Notes under the pieces: generated by a model
What the model was told of the DNA's origin: nothing
Seen by the model: only the letters and a program-made list of their open reading frames with translations
Databases searched by the model: none
In this document: piece by piece, positions 7,805 to 16,498 of the stretch
Layout: every line of letters starts with the position of its first letter
Numbering within the stretch: the first letter of the stretch is position 1
Program-made: the position numbers and the translations under genes
DNA from: Desulfuromonadaceae bacterium
Lineage (GTDB): Bacteria > Desulfobacterota > Desulfuromonadia > Geobacterales > Pseudopelobacteraceae
Assembly: GCA_028681335.1 (NCBI GenBank)
Contig: JAQUIT010000011.1
Span: forward strand, 62,001-126,000
Length of the DNA: 64,000 bases
Direction of reading: 5' to 3'

Positions 7805-9679
7805 ATGAAAGTAGCACTGTTTACGATCGTAGCATTGATGACCGTTGCTACAGCCTGGGGATTCGATGCCGGGTCCAGCTGCGTGACCTGTCACGGGAAC
7901 ATGGCCAAGATGAAAGCCATTGGGGCTGAGTCGATGTATCTTGACCCGGCTCAGGTAGACCGTGAGGTTGCCATGAAAGGGAAGCCAACCTGCGTGGACT
8001 GCCACAAAGGTGACCCTGCAGCACAGGAAATGAAGGATGCGCATGCAGGATTGCTACGACCATTTCTGGTAGGTGCGGGCAAGAAACTGAAGGGGCAGGC
8101 GATTTCCCGTGAAGACGCCGGCGCCATGCAGCCGCTCATACCAAACGGGAAAGGTATGGCCAGCATGATTCCCAAGGGAGACCCAAAAAAGCTTGAAGTG
8201 GCCGGCGTCAACAAGATTGTCGGCATACAATGGCATGACCGTGATCGCGAGACCATGGCCTATTCACCCAGGGTGGCAGAGCAGACCTGCGGTCGCTGCC
8301 ACAGCAAAGAGGTCAAGGACTATAACAGTTCGGCCAAGGGGCTGATGAAGCATCAGCGCGCGTACCGCAGCTGGGCCGAGAAACTGCCGGGACCGCAGAA
8401 TTGCGGGATGTGGTTTGGTCAAAACGAGGATAAAATCAGAGCAGAAACATCGGCTCCCTATACGAAGGCTCAAAACAGCGCCTCGGATCGGGCCTGCAAC
8501 ATGTGCCATGCAAGCTGTAATGATTGTCACTACAAGCCGGTTGCCAACAAAGGGAGCCACTCCTTCGGACAGCCGGACACGCCGAGTTGCTACGGTGGCG
8601 GTCGAGCCAGTATCTGCCATGCCGGTCCGATGGATCGTCGTCGTGGCGCAGGATATGTACGCGGAGAGTATTCTTTTCCCGCCAATCTGCCCCAGGATAC
8701 CCATGCCGCATCCGGCCTTCAATGCACCGATTGCCACAAGCCGGTTAACCATCAGTTCGGCCATCTTTCCGCCGATGATGCCCGCAAATCATGCGCCACC
8801 TGTCACGCAGACGTTGCCAAAGCGGTAAGCAGCTCTGCTCATGGCACGGTTGACTGCACCTCCTGCCACGTCACGGTATCCGGCGCCTACCAGTACACCT
8901 TCTGGGGGCAGGGAAATACGTTCGGCGTCGAGACCCCGTACGGCAAGCATAAGGAATATTACGGCACCCGTGACCTGCCAACGATCATCAAGAACGCATC
9001 CGGTCGCTGGATTCCGGTCAAGCCCTATCCGATGGCGGTCATGAACCAGAAGCTGGAATTAGGCCCGTCCGGCCTCCTCTTCCGCTCCATCCCCAAGCGC
9101 AGCATTCCCGGAAACCCTGAGATTGGAGAGCCGCTTACCTTTGAAGTTGCCCGTGCCGTTACCGACGTCAATGATGCTTTTATTATAGTCGGAACCCGCA
9201 AGGATCTGCCGTCGGGCAACAATGCGATTCTCTGGGTACAGATGGACAAACTCAGCCACGCCATCGGCAAACCTCGCGATTGCGGCAGTTGCCATGACTC
9301 GCATGATCAGGTGAGTAAATCCGTATGGAGCTACGATGCAGATAAAGATGTGACCAAGCCGTTTAAGGGGAGTTACACCGTTGTTGCCGGCAAAAAAGGT
9401 ATCCGCTTCACGGACCTGGTCTGGGAGCAGCCAACTCTGGCGGCCAAGCGCAAACTGGAGGACATCGCCCCTTTTGCTGTGTTGCCACCCACCGCATGGG
9501 ATGTCAAAGGTGTTGATCTCTCAATGCCGTTCCGTGACAAAAAGACCTCGGCGGCCCGTAAGGAACTGAAGCGCTTTTTGACCGCACTAGACAAGCTTCC
9601 GGATGACACACGCAAAAATGACATTCGGATGATCGCCTACCACAATTTGGCAATGGCAAAAAAGATGATGAAAAAATAA
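7805..9679 (+). CDS. Periplasmic multihaem c-type cytochrome (9 CXXCH plus one CX8CH)
   Basis: 624 residues from the ATG at 7805, with AAAGGGGGAG upstream. A signal peptide (MKVALFTIVALMTVATAWG) directs export. Nine CXXCH haem-c sites are visible: CVTCH, CVDCH, CGRCH, CNMCH, CNDCH, CTDCH, CATCH, CTSCH and CGSCH; CNMCH and CNDCH are only two residues apart. Between CNDCH and CTDCH lies CYGGGRASICH, a possible tenth site of unusual CX8CH spacing. The last third (after about residue 520) has no Cys and may be a helical cap. Likely an electron carrier or terminal oxidoreductase of anaerobic respiration; the substrate is unknown. It is a single gene with its own terminator. Confidence 0.93.
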   Translation: MKVALFTIVALMTVATAWGFDAGSSCVTCHGNMAKMKAIGAESMYLDPAQVDREVAMKGKPTCVDCHKGDPAAQEMKDAHAGLLRPFLVGAGKKLKGQAISREDAGAMQPLIPNGKGMASMIPKGDPKKLEVAGVNKIVGIQWHDRDRETMAYSPRVAEQTCGRCHSKEVKDYNSSAKGLMKHQRAYRSWAEKLPGPQNCGMWFGQNEDKIRAETSAPYTKAQNSASDRACNMCHASCNDCHYKPVANKGSHSFGQPDTPSCYGGGRASICHAGPMDRRRGAGYVRGEYSFPANLPQDTHAASGLQCTDCHKPVNHQFGHLSADDARKSCATCHADVAKAVSSSAHGTVDCTSCHVTVSGAYQYTFWGQGNTFGVETPYGKHKEYYGTRDLPTIIKNASGRWIPVKPYPMAVMNQKLELGPSGLLFRSIPKRSIPGNPEIGEPLTFEVARAVTDVNDAFIIVGTRKDLPSGNNAILWVQMDKLSHAIGKPRDCGSCHDSHDQVSKSVWSYDADKDVTKPFKGSYTVVAGKKGIRFTDLVWEQPTLAAKRKLEDIAPFAVLPPTAWDVKGVDLSMPFRDKKTSAARKELKRFLTALDKLPDDTRKNDIRMIAYHNLAMAKKMMKK

Positions 9680-9697
9680 CTGAATAGAATGAATAAC

Positions 9698-9728
9698 AAA
9701 AGGCGGGGGAACTTATCCCCCGCCTTTT
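9698..9728 (+). terminator. Intrinsic terminator after the cytochrome gene
   Basis: AAAAGGCGGGGGA - ACTTA - TCCCCCGCCTTTT is a perfect 13-bp stem with a U-run, 18 bp after the stop. Confidence 0.92.
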
Positions 9729-9850
9729 GTTGAAGTTGGACCAATCATTTTAGTCGTTCATATCTTTCCTGATGAAACCTTCCCGTTTTTCCAGGGACCT
9801 CCTACCTCCGATCACAGATGACAGATAAAGCGACTGTCATTGCCTGATAA

Positions 9851-10534
9851 TTAAAAACAGATACTTTCAGATTGTTGATATTTTTTCAACCGCTTTCCAG
9901 CAAAGCCCAAAACACCGATACCTGCGCTCAAAAGGATAATTGACAAAGGTTCCGGAACCGGAGCGGCTGGTGGCGTGCGTTCCAGCCATAAACTGCCGCT
10001 GGATACGGATTGCGGATCCTCTAATTGCGTGATGTATGGTGTACCACCCATTTCAATATAAGGAGCCAACATGCCAAAATAATTATTATCCGACCAAATC
10101 GGTTGATACCAGTTCATGTCGGCATCATAAAATCTCAGGACTGAATACACATTATTCCAATAATCATTCGAGTTATTAAGGAACCACTCCGTCTCAAAGG
10201 GCAACGACTCGACCCGGTGGTCAAAAGCCCGGCTTATCCCCGACCAGACCAAATAGCCCCCCCCGTCATGAGTATCATCTCCCGCAAAGGTGTAGGTGTA
10301 TTCAGGCCCGGTTACATTGAGCGAGAAGTGAGTGATTCTGAAAGAAAATGAATCGCCATAATAATCAAATGAATCAGAAACGGAGATGATTCCTGAAACA
10401 TTATTTACCCCTTCACCAACCTTGTAATAGCCGCTGAGGTTATAATCATAAATGTAGGCAAAGACCTGCAGAGGCAAGAACATTACAAAAAAGCAAACCC
10501 ACATTCCGATTCTAATTTTAGTTATCTTTTCCAT
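9851..10534 (-). CDS. PEP-CTERM sorting-signal protein
   Basis: 227 residues, AT-rich compared with its neighbours. An N-terminal signal peptide (MEKITKIRIGMWVCFFVMFLPLQVFA) is followed by an aromatic and Asn/Asp-rich secreted region. The C-terminus has the PEP-CTERM signal: PVPEP, a hydrophobic helix (LSIILLSAGIGVLGFAG), then basic KRLKK. By family it is processed by an exosortase and sent to the outer surface or exopolysaccharide matrix. No exosortase gene is in the window. The ATG at 10534 has AAGGAA upstream, and a sigma-54-type promoter sits about 40 bp upstream. A 7-residue tail after the basic cluster (QSESICF) is slightly longer than usual. Confidence 0.88.
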   Translation of the reverse strand: MEKITKIRIGMWVCFFVMFLPLQVFAYIYDYNLSGYYKVGEGVNNVSGIISVSDSFDYYGDSFSFRITHFSLNVTGPEYTYTFAGDDTHDGGGYLVWSGISRAFDHRVESLPFETEWFLNNSNDYWNNVYSVLRFYDADMNWYQPIWSDNNYFGMLAPYIEMGGTPYITQLEDPQSVSSGSLWLERTPPAAPVPEPLSIILLSAGIGVLGFAGKRLKKYQQSESICF

Positions 10535-10573
10535 GGCAATTCCTTTTGTGCAGTATTTTTAATACAAACTGTT

Positions 10574-10590
10574 TGCAGGAAAAGCGCCAA
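10574..10590 (-). promoter_or_regulatory. Sigma-54 promoter of the PEP-CTERM gene
   Basis: On the minus strand TTGGCGC-TTTTCC-TGCA has the invariant GG (10588-10587) and GC (10576-10575) with exactly 10 bp between. The start point would be near 10563, leaving a 28-base leader with a good ribosome site. Sigma-54 plus a PrsR-type activator is the documented control of several PEP-CTERM genes. Confidence 0.65.
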
Positions 10591-10599
10591 CTTATACAT

Positions 10600-10890
10600 C
10601 ACTTTCATTACAGTAAGTTACACGTTTTATTAATGAAAACCATTATTATACATGTAAAGTTTGCCATCAAGAAAATGCCAATAGTTTACAAAATTGACGC
10701 CATGGCACGGCAAAAGCCAGGCCGATGTGGCTAGCTTTGCTGGCGCTCCCACGTTGCAACGAGAGAAGTTTCTGCCGCATCTTGAGAAGCACCGGCTAAT
10801 GTGGTAAAGTTGCGCAACGATCCAGGCCATGGTTTTCATGCCTGTGATAGTCGTTTGAGATTATCGCAAACTCGAATAATGCAGGTACAT
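10600..10890. other. Divergent intergenic region with a bulged hairpin
   Basis: Non-coding stretch between the PEP-CTERM and ankyrin-lipoprotein genes. It holds an imperfect hairpin at about 10710-10740 (GCAAAAGCCAG...CTAGCTTTGC with one bulge), the palindrome GCCATGGC near 10700 and CGTTGCAACG near 10751. It has to contain the activator sites for the sigma-54 promoter and a promoter for the rightward gene, but neither is clear. The hairpin does not match GEMM or another riboswitch I know. Confidence 0.4.
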
Positions 10891-10902
10891 CCGGAGGATT
10901 GT

Positions 10903-12651
10903 ATGAGTCCATTCTACAAACAGCTCAGTTATCTTGGCGTTCTCAGTCTGCTGGCCTTATTGACGGCCTGCGCAAGCAATCAGGAACTGCTTGTCGGCGC
11001 CGCGATCCGCGGCGACAACGAAGCCGTTCAAAAACTGCTCCAACCGGGCAAGGCTGATATCAATGCGCCGTTTGCGCTGACTGACGAAAAGGACAGCAGA
11101 CTCTGCCCCGGCCACGGTGCGCTGACCGCTCTCCAGGCTGCCGCCTGCACCGGCAAGTTCAGCACTGTCGAGAAACTGCTGGCGCTACGACCCAACATCG
11201 ACGCGCAGACCGCCCGCGGTGAGAGCGCCCTGTCGCTCGCACTGGACAGAAAAGACGCCAACATCGTCCGCAGACTGATAGAAGCCGGAGCTAACCCGGA
11301 CACGAAGGACAGACAGGGCCTGACTCCACTCATGCACGCATCCGCAGATGGCAACCTGGAATTTGCAAAATTCCTTCTCAGGGAGAAGGCAGATGTCTCG
11401 GTAAACAATAACAACGGCGTTACGGCGCTCACCATAGCCTCCACCCCGGAAATAGCGAAGCTACTGATCGCCTCCGGAGCACGGTTTGAGACCGACAGCA
11501 ACGGCAATACCCCGCTGCACTATGCAGCTATGTACCGCAGTGCCGACATGGTCGAGTTCCTGCTGGCGAACGGCTTTACCGCCGACCAAAGGAACAACGA
11601 CGGCAAGACGCCGTTTGAGCTGGCAAAGCAGCGGACCGGTTCCGGGGCTGCACAGCCAGCAACATCCGCAAGAGATCTCAGGCGAAATGTCACAAGAACA
11701 CGACGCGGTTTTCAGCCACAACAGGCTGCCGACACGCGCGCACAAGGTGACGGGTCTGCCGTATTCGGCCTTCTCAAGAAGGAGATGCAACGAATGATCG
11801 GGCTGGACCTGGCCGAAGCCGGGCAGCTTGCCGATGCCGGAAAATTCGCTGAGGCACTGGCGAAATACACCGCCTTGATCAACAGGACAGCCGCGATAGA
11901 CCCGGTTCTTGAGCAGAAACTCAGGGTCGGGATCATCAGGTACGCGGCTAGCCAGCCGGTGCCGCCGACACTCTCCGAATCGGCAAGGGAACATCTGGTA
12001 CGGAGTTCCTACCTGTTGAAGAATAACAAGGACCAAGCCCTCGTCGAGCAGGAACTTGTGGCGGTGCTGAATGAGTCGCCCTGGTGGGCCGACGGCTACT
12101 ACAATCTCGGCATCATCCAGGTGGAGCGGAAGAAGCTCGACGAGGCGGCCATGAACCTCAGGACCTTTATCGAGGGCGCTCCGGCAGATCCGAAAGTCCA
12201 GGCAGCGCAGGACAAAATCTACGAGATAAAACTGATGAATGAGGAGATCGGCAAGGTCAACGGCATGGCCGGCACCTGGGTCTCTTCACAAGGGGGGAGC
12301 TACTCTGTCCTGATCGGAGAAGGCACCGTGCAGATCAGCTCAGGCGGGCTCAATTTCAACATGAAGCTGTCCGGCGAGACCCTGACCGGCACTGTTTCCG
12401 GCTCTTCCACAGCGGGAGCCCATGGGTGTACGATCCCGGCGCAGTCGCACCAGGTGACCGGCAGGTTTGACGCCAACGCCCGGGTGATTGACCTCGAATA
12501 CTCGTGGGCCAGCTACGAGAGCAAGTACCACTGTGTTAATGTGGCCGGTCAGCCTTCGAACTGCTGCCTCTTCTGCACTGAAGTCTGCGACGGTGCGGTC
12601 ATAACCTCGACCCAGAACGTTGGGCTGCGCCTTACTCCGGCAAGCCGCTAA
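10903..12651 (+). CDS. Ankyrin-repeat / TPR lipoprotein
   Basis: 582 residues from the ATG at 10903, which has GGAGGA upstream. Lipobox LLTAC (Cys23) makes it a lipid-anchored envelope protein. Residues about 30-265 hold roughly six ankyrin repeats (for example GESALSLALDRKDANIVRRL, QGLTPLMHASADGNLEFAK, NGNTPLHYAAMYRSADMVEF). A basic linker leads to TPR-like helices (about 290-450, ALVEQELVAVLNESPWWADGYYNLG). The last 130 residues are a beta-rich domain with SYSVLIGEGTVQIS and a Cys-rich tail (CVNVAG...CCLFCTEVC) that could form disulfides. The following gene starts one base after its stop, so the two are coupled. No partner or function is known. Confidence 0.85.
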   Translation: MSPFYKQLSYLGVLSLLALLTACASNQELLVGAAIRGDNEAVQKLLQPGKADINAPFALTDEKDSRLCPGHGALTALQAAACTGKFSTVEKLLALRPNIDAQTARGESALSLALDRKDANIVRRLIEAGANPDTKDRQGLTPLMHASADGNLEFAKFLLREKADVSVNNNNGVTALTIASTPEIAKLLIASGARFETDSNGNTPLHYAAMYRSADMVEFLLANGFTADQRNNDGKTPFELAKQRTGSGAAQPATSARDLRRNVTRTRRGFQPQQAADTRAQGDGSAVFGLLKKEMQRMIGLDLAEAGQLADAGKFAEALAKYTALINRTAAIDPVLEQKLRVGIIRYAASQPVPPTLSESAREHLVRSSYLLKNNKDQALVEQELVAVLNESPWWADGYYNLGIIQVERKKLDEAAMNLRTFIEGAPADPKVQAAQDKIYEIKLMNEEIGKVNGMAGTWVSSQGGSYSVLIGEGTVQISSGGLNFNMKLSGETLTGTVSGSSTAGAHGCTIPAQSHQVTGRFDANARVIDLEYSWASYESKYHCVNVAGQPSNCCLFCTEVCDGAVITSTQNVGLRLTPASR

Positions 12652-12652
12652 C

Positions 12653-13990
12653 ATGAAGCGCCCTCAGCTCCTCCTGCTGCCGCTATTCATCCTGATGCTG
12701 ACACCGGCAGCGGCGCACGCAATCAACGCACAGATAGAGTGCGAAGCCACCTATCGGGCCTGGAGCCTTGACCCTAAAATGAAGGACTACCTCCGGACCC
12801 ACACCTGCGTCTGCGACGAACGGAGCAATTCCCTGACATGCACGGCAAACGGCTCCGCCTCCGCCGACAAAGGCTCAAGGAAGGTATCTACTCAGGCCGC
12901 GGCCCCAGCCCACCACAAGACAACCAACGGCGACATCATGCGGGACGCGCTCAAAGGTGCGCTGGCTGATTACGCCGCCGACTCCGCCAGGGTATCCGCT
13001 GCTGTTGCGGCGCAGAGTAAAGCCAACCAGGCGATGGTGAAAGAGCAGAACGCATTGAAGAACGATGCGCTGCTTGAGGACGAGGCCAAGAAAAGGCTCG
13101 CTCTCCAGAACGAGCTGGCTGCCAAGAAACAGGCCTCACTTGACCTCGCCGCCCAGCTGACCGTGCTGCCACCCTCCGGTGGCCTGACTATTACCGAAGC
13201 CCTGCAGGCAGATGCCCGGAAGAAACAGAGCCTCGCCCAACGGAAGGACACCTGCAGAAACGCAGCAGAGGTTATTGCACGGCTCGAAGCGGGGATGCCG
13301 AAGCTCGAAGCCGACATGGATAAAAATCGCCGGCTCATTGCCGACGCCGAGAAGGGGATCGCTGCCGCCACCGCGGATGCAGGCAAAGAGACTGCAGGCT
13401 TCTTCTACAACAAAAAATACGACCAGCTTGAGGACCGGCTCAAGGACTTCATGAAGACCAAGAAGCAACTGCTGCTGATGAAAAAAGAGATCGACGGTTT
13501 ACAAAAGGTTGCGGGGCTGAAGAAGCGGGGCAGCAAACTCACCCCGGAGCAGATAGTGGCGGCCAGAAAGTGGATCGACGACGGTATCAAATATTCCGAT
13601 GACCTCGTCGATTCGGTGAAAATGAGCTATGCATACAACACTGACGGCGGACCGAAAAACAATGAGCAGGAAGAGGGATTCCGGCAGAAGGCACTCGGCG
13701 CATTGAGCGACTTCAACACGCGCTTCATGAACGACGCGGGAGGCTGGGAGTTCGCCGGCGAACACCTCTCTGAGGCGGTCGGTGGCCCTGCCGGTAAATT
13801 GATGTTCAAGCAGGCGGTCCTCGGCATAAATCTCTCTGTCAGTGCCGGCAGCGTTATTATCGATGGCAGGTCGATCAAATTGTACAAGGAAAACCAGGAG
13901 ATCCTGGAGCTGGAGAAGTCGAAGCGGCTGCAGCATATAATCGACCTCAAGAAGGTCATCACCGACAACCGATGCGATGAGCTAGGCTGA
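12653..13990 (+). CDS. Exported coiled-coil protein of unknown function
   Basis: 445 residues. A signal peptide (MKRPQLLLLPLFILMLTPAAAHA) precedes a Cys-containing N-terminal segment (CEATY, TCVCDERSNSLTC), then long Ala/Lys/Glu/Gln-rich helices (about 95-300, for example NALKNDALLEDEAKKRLALQ) typical of coiled coils. The C-terminal 130 residues are mixed and include a weakly hydrophobic segment (KLMFKQAVLGINLSVSAGSVII). The start overlaps nothing but sits one base after the upstream stop, indicating translational coupling with the ankyrin lipoprotein. No homologous family is recognised. A structural envelope partner of that lipoprotein is an inference. Confidence 0.8.
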   Translation: MKRPQLLLLPLFILMLTPAAAHAINAQIECEATYRAWSLDPKMKDYLRTHTCVCDERSNSLTCTANGSASADKGSRKVSTQAAAPAHHKTTNGDIMRDALKGALADYAADSARVSAAVAAQSKANQAMVKEQNALKNDALLEDEAKKRLALQNELAAKKQASLDLAAQLTVLPPSGGLTITEALQADARKKQSLAQRKDTCRNAAEVIARLEAGMPKLEADMDKNRRLIADAEKGIAAATADAGKETAGFFYNKKYDQLEDRLKDFMKTKKQLLLMKKEIDGLQKVAGLKKRGSKLTPEQIVAARKWIDDGIKYSDDLVDSVKMSYAYNTDGGPKNNEQEEGFRQKALGALSDFNTRFMNDAGGWEFAGEHLSEAVGGPAGKLMFKQAVLGINLSVSAGSVIIDGRSIKLYKENQEILELEKSKRLQHIIDLKKVITDNRCDELG

Positions 13991-14060
13991 GAGGTAGGAT
14001 TTACTCCGGCCGTCTCCGCCGGTTTATGAGGGGAGTAAAACCAGAGACACGTTTGGTGCC

Positions 14061-14094
14061 AAAAGGCCTCCTGATATTTATCAGGAGGCCTTTT
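14061..14094. terminator. Bidirectional terminator between convergent operons
   Basis: AAAAGGCCTCCTGATA - TT - TATCAGGAGGCCTTTT is a near-perfect 16-bp stem with U-runs on both strands. It separates the rightward lipoprotein pair from the leftward ABC efflux operon. Confidence 0.92.
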
Positions 14095-14138
14095 GCACTT
14101 CCACACACTGTTCGTGACAGGTTCTCCGATTAAGTGCC

Positions 14139-15317
14139 CTACTGGAACTGCCTCCTGAATCGCCACATGCCAAGCCCGAAATTGATACTGCCAATCACTA
14201 CGATTGCAAGGATGGAATCCCAAAGATTCTTCATCCCAGCCCCTTTGAGAAGGATGCCGAAACTGGCATCGAGGAAATAGTGGAGCGGCGAAATATACAT
14301 CAGGCCGCGCATCCAATAGGTCATGGCCTCGGGTGGCGTCCAGGCGCCGGAAAGAAAGATCATCGGCAGGAAGACGAGGACTGTCAACATCCCCACCTGA
14401 GCCATGTTGCGGGCAACGGTGGCGATGAACATCCCCAGCCCGGCGGTGGTGAATACATACAGGGTGGTCACTGCAAAGAAGAGCGTCAGACTCCCTTGTA
14501 ACGGTACATGGAAAACGCCTTCCAAAATAGCGAAGAGGGAGAGCGCTGTGCCGACGAGGATCACCGCGGTCATCGCCAGGATTTTGGGAAACATGATCTG
14601 AAACGGCGAGAGCGGCGAGACGAGAAGTTGCTCCACGGTCCCCCGCTCCTTCTCCCGCACCATGGCAGCGCCGGGAAGAAAAATGGCAAACAGGGTAATG
14701 TCGGTCAGGAGTTCCGAAATGGACATGAACCAGGCGTCATTCTGGTTAGGATTGAACCAGGCCCGGTTGTCATCCTGAATTATCGGCAGGTTTTCCTGCC
14801 CGTCGCCGCTCACACCCAGCCGCAGGAGGGCTGCTTCCAGGCCAAATTGCCCGACGATACGCGCACCATAACCGGCGGCCAACAGACCGAGCACGGAGTT
14901 GGTGCTGTCCACCTGCAACTGCACGGCGGTTGGTTTCCCGTTGCGGAGATCCTCCTGAAAATGTGGGGGGATATAAAGCGCCAGCATTTCCTCTCCCTGG
15001 TCAAGCAGGCGCACCCCCTGCTCCATATGGGCGATCTCACCGTCCAGTTTGAAATAAGGAGGGCGGAAGCGGTAGGTGAGTTCCCGTGAGGCAGCGCTGT
15101 GGTCGGCGTCGTACACGACCGTTGTGGCGTTCTTCAGTTCCAGGCTGACGCCTGAACCGGCCAGATACACATCCATGGTGAAGACATAGACCATGAAGCC
15201 GAGGACTACCGTGTCACGGAAGAGCTGCAGGAATTCCTTGACGGTCATCACCTGCATCCTGCGATACCAGACGGCAGCTCGTGCAGCAAAGGGTCTGTTT
15301 GGTTGTTCTCCGTTCAT
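14139..15317 (-). CDS. ABC-2 efflux permease, second subunit (YbhR/YhhJ-like)
   Basis: 392 residues. One N-terminal membrane helix (about 30-52, DTVVLGFMVYVFTMDVYLAG), a large extracytoplasmic domain (about 55-215), then five membrane helices with the ABC-2 signature region (REKERGTVEQLLVSPLSPFQIMFPKI). This is the ABC2_membrane_3 layout of drug-export permeases. It is the last gene of the MarR-TolC-HlyD-ATPase-permease operon and probably forms a heterodimer with the preceding permease. A terminator lies 45 bp downstream. The substrate is unknown. Confidence 0.9.
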   Translation of the reverse strand: MNGEQPNRPFAARAAVWYRRMQVMTVKEFLQLFRDTVVLGFMVYVFTMDVYLAGSGVSLELKNATTVVYDADHSAASRELTYRFRPPYFKLDGEIAHMEQGVRLLDQGEEMLALYIPPHFQEDLRNGKPTAVQLQVDSTNSVLGLLAAGYGARIVGQFGLEAALLRLGVSGDGQENLPIIQDDNRAWFNPNQNDAWFMSISELLTDITLFAIFLPGAAMVREKERGTVEQLLVSPLSPFQIMFPKILAMTAVILVGTALSLFAILEGVFHVPLQGSLTLFFAVTTLYVFTTAGLGMFIATVARNMAQVGMLTVLVFLPMIFLSGAWTPPEAMTYWMRGLMYISPLHYFLDASFGILLKGAGMKNLWDSILAIVVIGSINFGLGMWRFRRQFQ

Positions 15318-15343
15318 ACACTACCCCACTCTCAACAGCACTC

Positions 15344-16498
15344 TTACGAACTCGGTCTTTTGTGGAACAGGGAATATCCCAGGGTGAACAGGGCCGTTGC
15401 ATAGAGGGCCAGCACCAGCGTGTCCAGCCAGAGCACCCTCAGCCCGACACCCTTAAGGAAACAGCCGACCACGATATTGGTGTAATACATGGCCGGCAGG
15501 CAGTGGGCCACCGCCTGGGCGGTTTTTGTCAGGGAGGTGATCGGGATCAGCACACCTGAATAGAGCACCCCCGGCACGAGGGTGACGATGGCTGTTACCA
15601 TCATGGCCGCAATCTGGGTCCTGACCAGCACCGAAACAAGCAGGCCGATACCGGTTGTGCAGATTAAATAAAGGAAGGTTGCAGCCAGGTAAAAGATGAA
15701 GTTTCCCTTGAACGGTGCGCCGAACAGCTGCGTTGCCAAAACCCAAAGCACCAGCGAGTTAAAGGAAGAGATGGCAATGTAGGGCGTTACTTTGCCGACC
15801 AAGAATTCACCACGGCTGACGGTTGAGGCGTAGATGTTATAGATGGAGCCGCTCTCCTTCTCGCGTACTACCCCGAGGGCGGTGAGGAAGGGGGGTGAGA
15901 CCATCAGAATCACCATGATCAGTTTGGGGGCTATGGACCAGATGCTCTTGACGCTCTGATTATAGAGAAAACGTACCTCCAGACTAACCGGCTGCAGCAC
16001 CTGCCGTGCCTCCTGCAGCGACATGCCTCCCTTCCGTGACAGGTAGCCGGCCAGCAGTTCCTGGCTCGCAGCACTGTTGATAGCGATCACGTACCCCTTG
16101 GTGATCATGGTCCGCGAGGGAAAGGTGCCGTCGATCAGGGTCTGTACCTGCACCGACCGGTCGCTCAACAGCCGCTCCTGGAACTTTTCCGGGATGATGA
16201 TGGCGGCGCGGATCTCGTTCTCAATCAGGAGCCGGTCGAGCTCTCTCTCATCTGACACGTACCCCTTAAACGCAAAGTAGCGGGAGCCGATGAAGCGGTA
16301 GGCATAGTCCCGGCTTAGCGCGCTCCTGTCGTAATCCACCACGGCAAAGGGGATGTTCTCCACATCCAGCGAGAGGCCGTAGCCCAACAGGAGCATCATG
16401 ACAACCGGCACGATGAAGGAGAGGGAAAAGAACACACGGTCACGGATGATCTCCCGCCATTCCTTATGGGCAACGGCCACAACCCGTTTCATGTTCAT
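15344..16498 (-). CDS. ABC-2 efflux permease, first subunit (YbhS-like)
   Basis: 384 residues. Helix 1 at about 24-42 (VFFSLSFIVPVVMMLLLGYG), an extracytoplasmic domain to about 180, then five helices; the KESGSIYNIYASTVSRGEFLVGK segment is the typical ABC-2 coupling region. It overlaps the ATPase stop by 4 bp (ATGA), a mark of translational coupling. Family knowledge places it in the inner membrane as half of the export channel linked to the HlyD and TolC proteins of the same operon. The next permease starts 26 bp on. Confidence 0.9.
   Translation of the reverse strand: MNMKRVVAVAHKEWREIIRDRVFFSLSFIVPVVMMLLLGYGLSLDVENIPFAVVDYDRSALSRDYAYRFIGSRYFAFKGYVSDERELDRLLIENEIRAAIIIPEKFQERLLSDRSVQVQTLIDGTFPSRTMITKGYVIAINSAASQELLAGYLSRKGGMSLQEARQVLQPVSLEVRFLYNQSVKSIWSIAPKLIMVILMVSPPFLTALGVVREKESGSIYNIYASTVSRGEFLVGKVTPYIAISSFNSLVLWVLATQLFGAPFKGNFIFYLAATFLYLICTTGIGLLVSVLVRTQIAAMMVTAIVTLVPGVLYSGVLIPITSLTKTAQAVAHCLPAMYYTNIVVGCFLKGVGLRVLWLDTLVLALYATALFTLGYSLFHKRPSS

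Noticed and set aside
10695..10775. Possible second GEMM riboswitch or other structured RNA before the PEP-CTERM gene
   Set aside because: The AGCAAAGCTAGCC stretch on the minus strand looks superficially like GEMM, but the AAACC segment, the GNRA hairpin and the GGGTTGCCG strand are missing. It also lies upstream of the predicted sigma-54 start.
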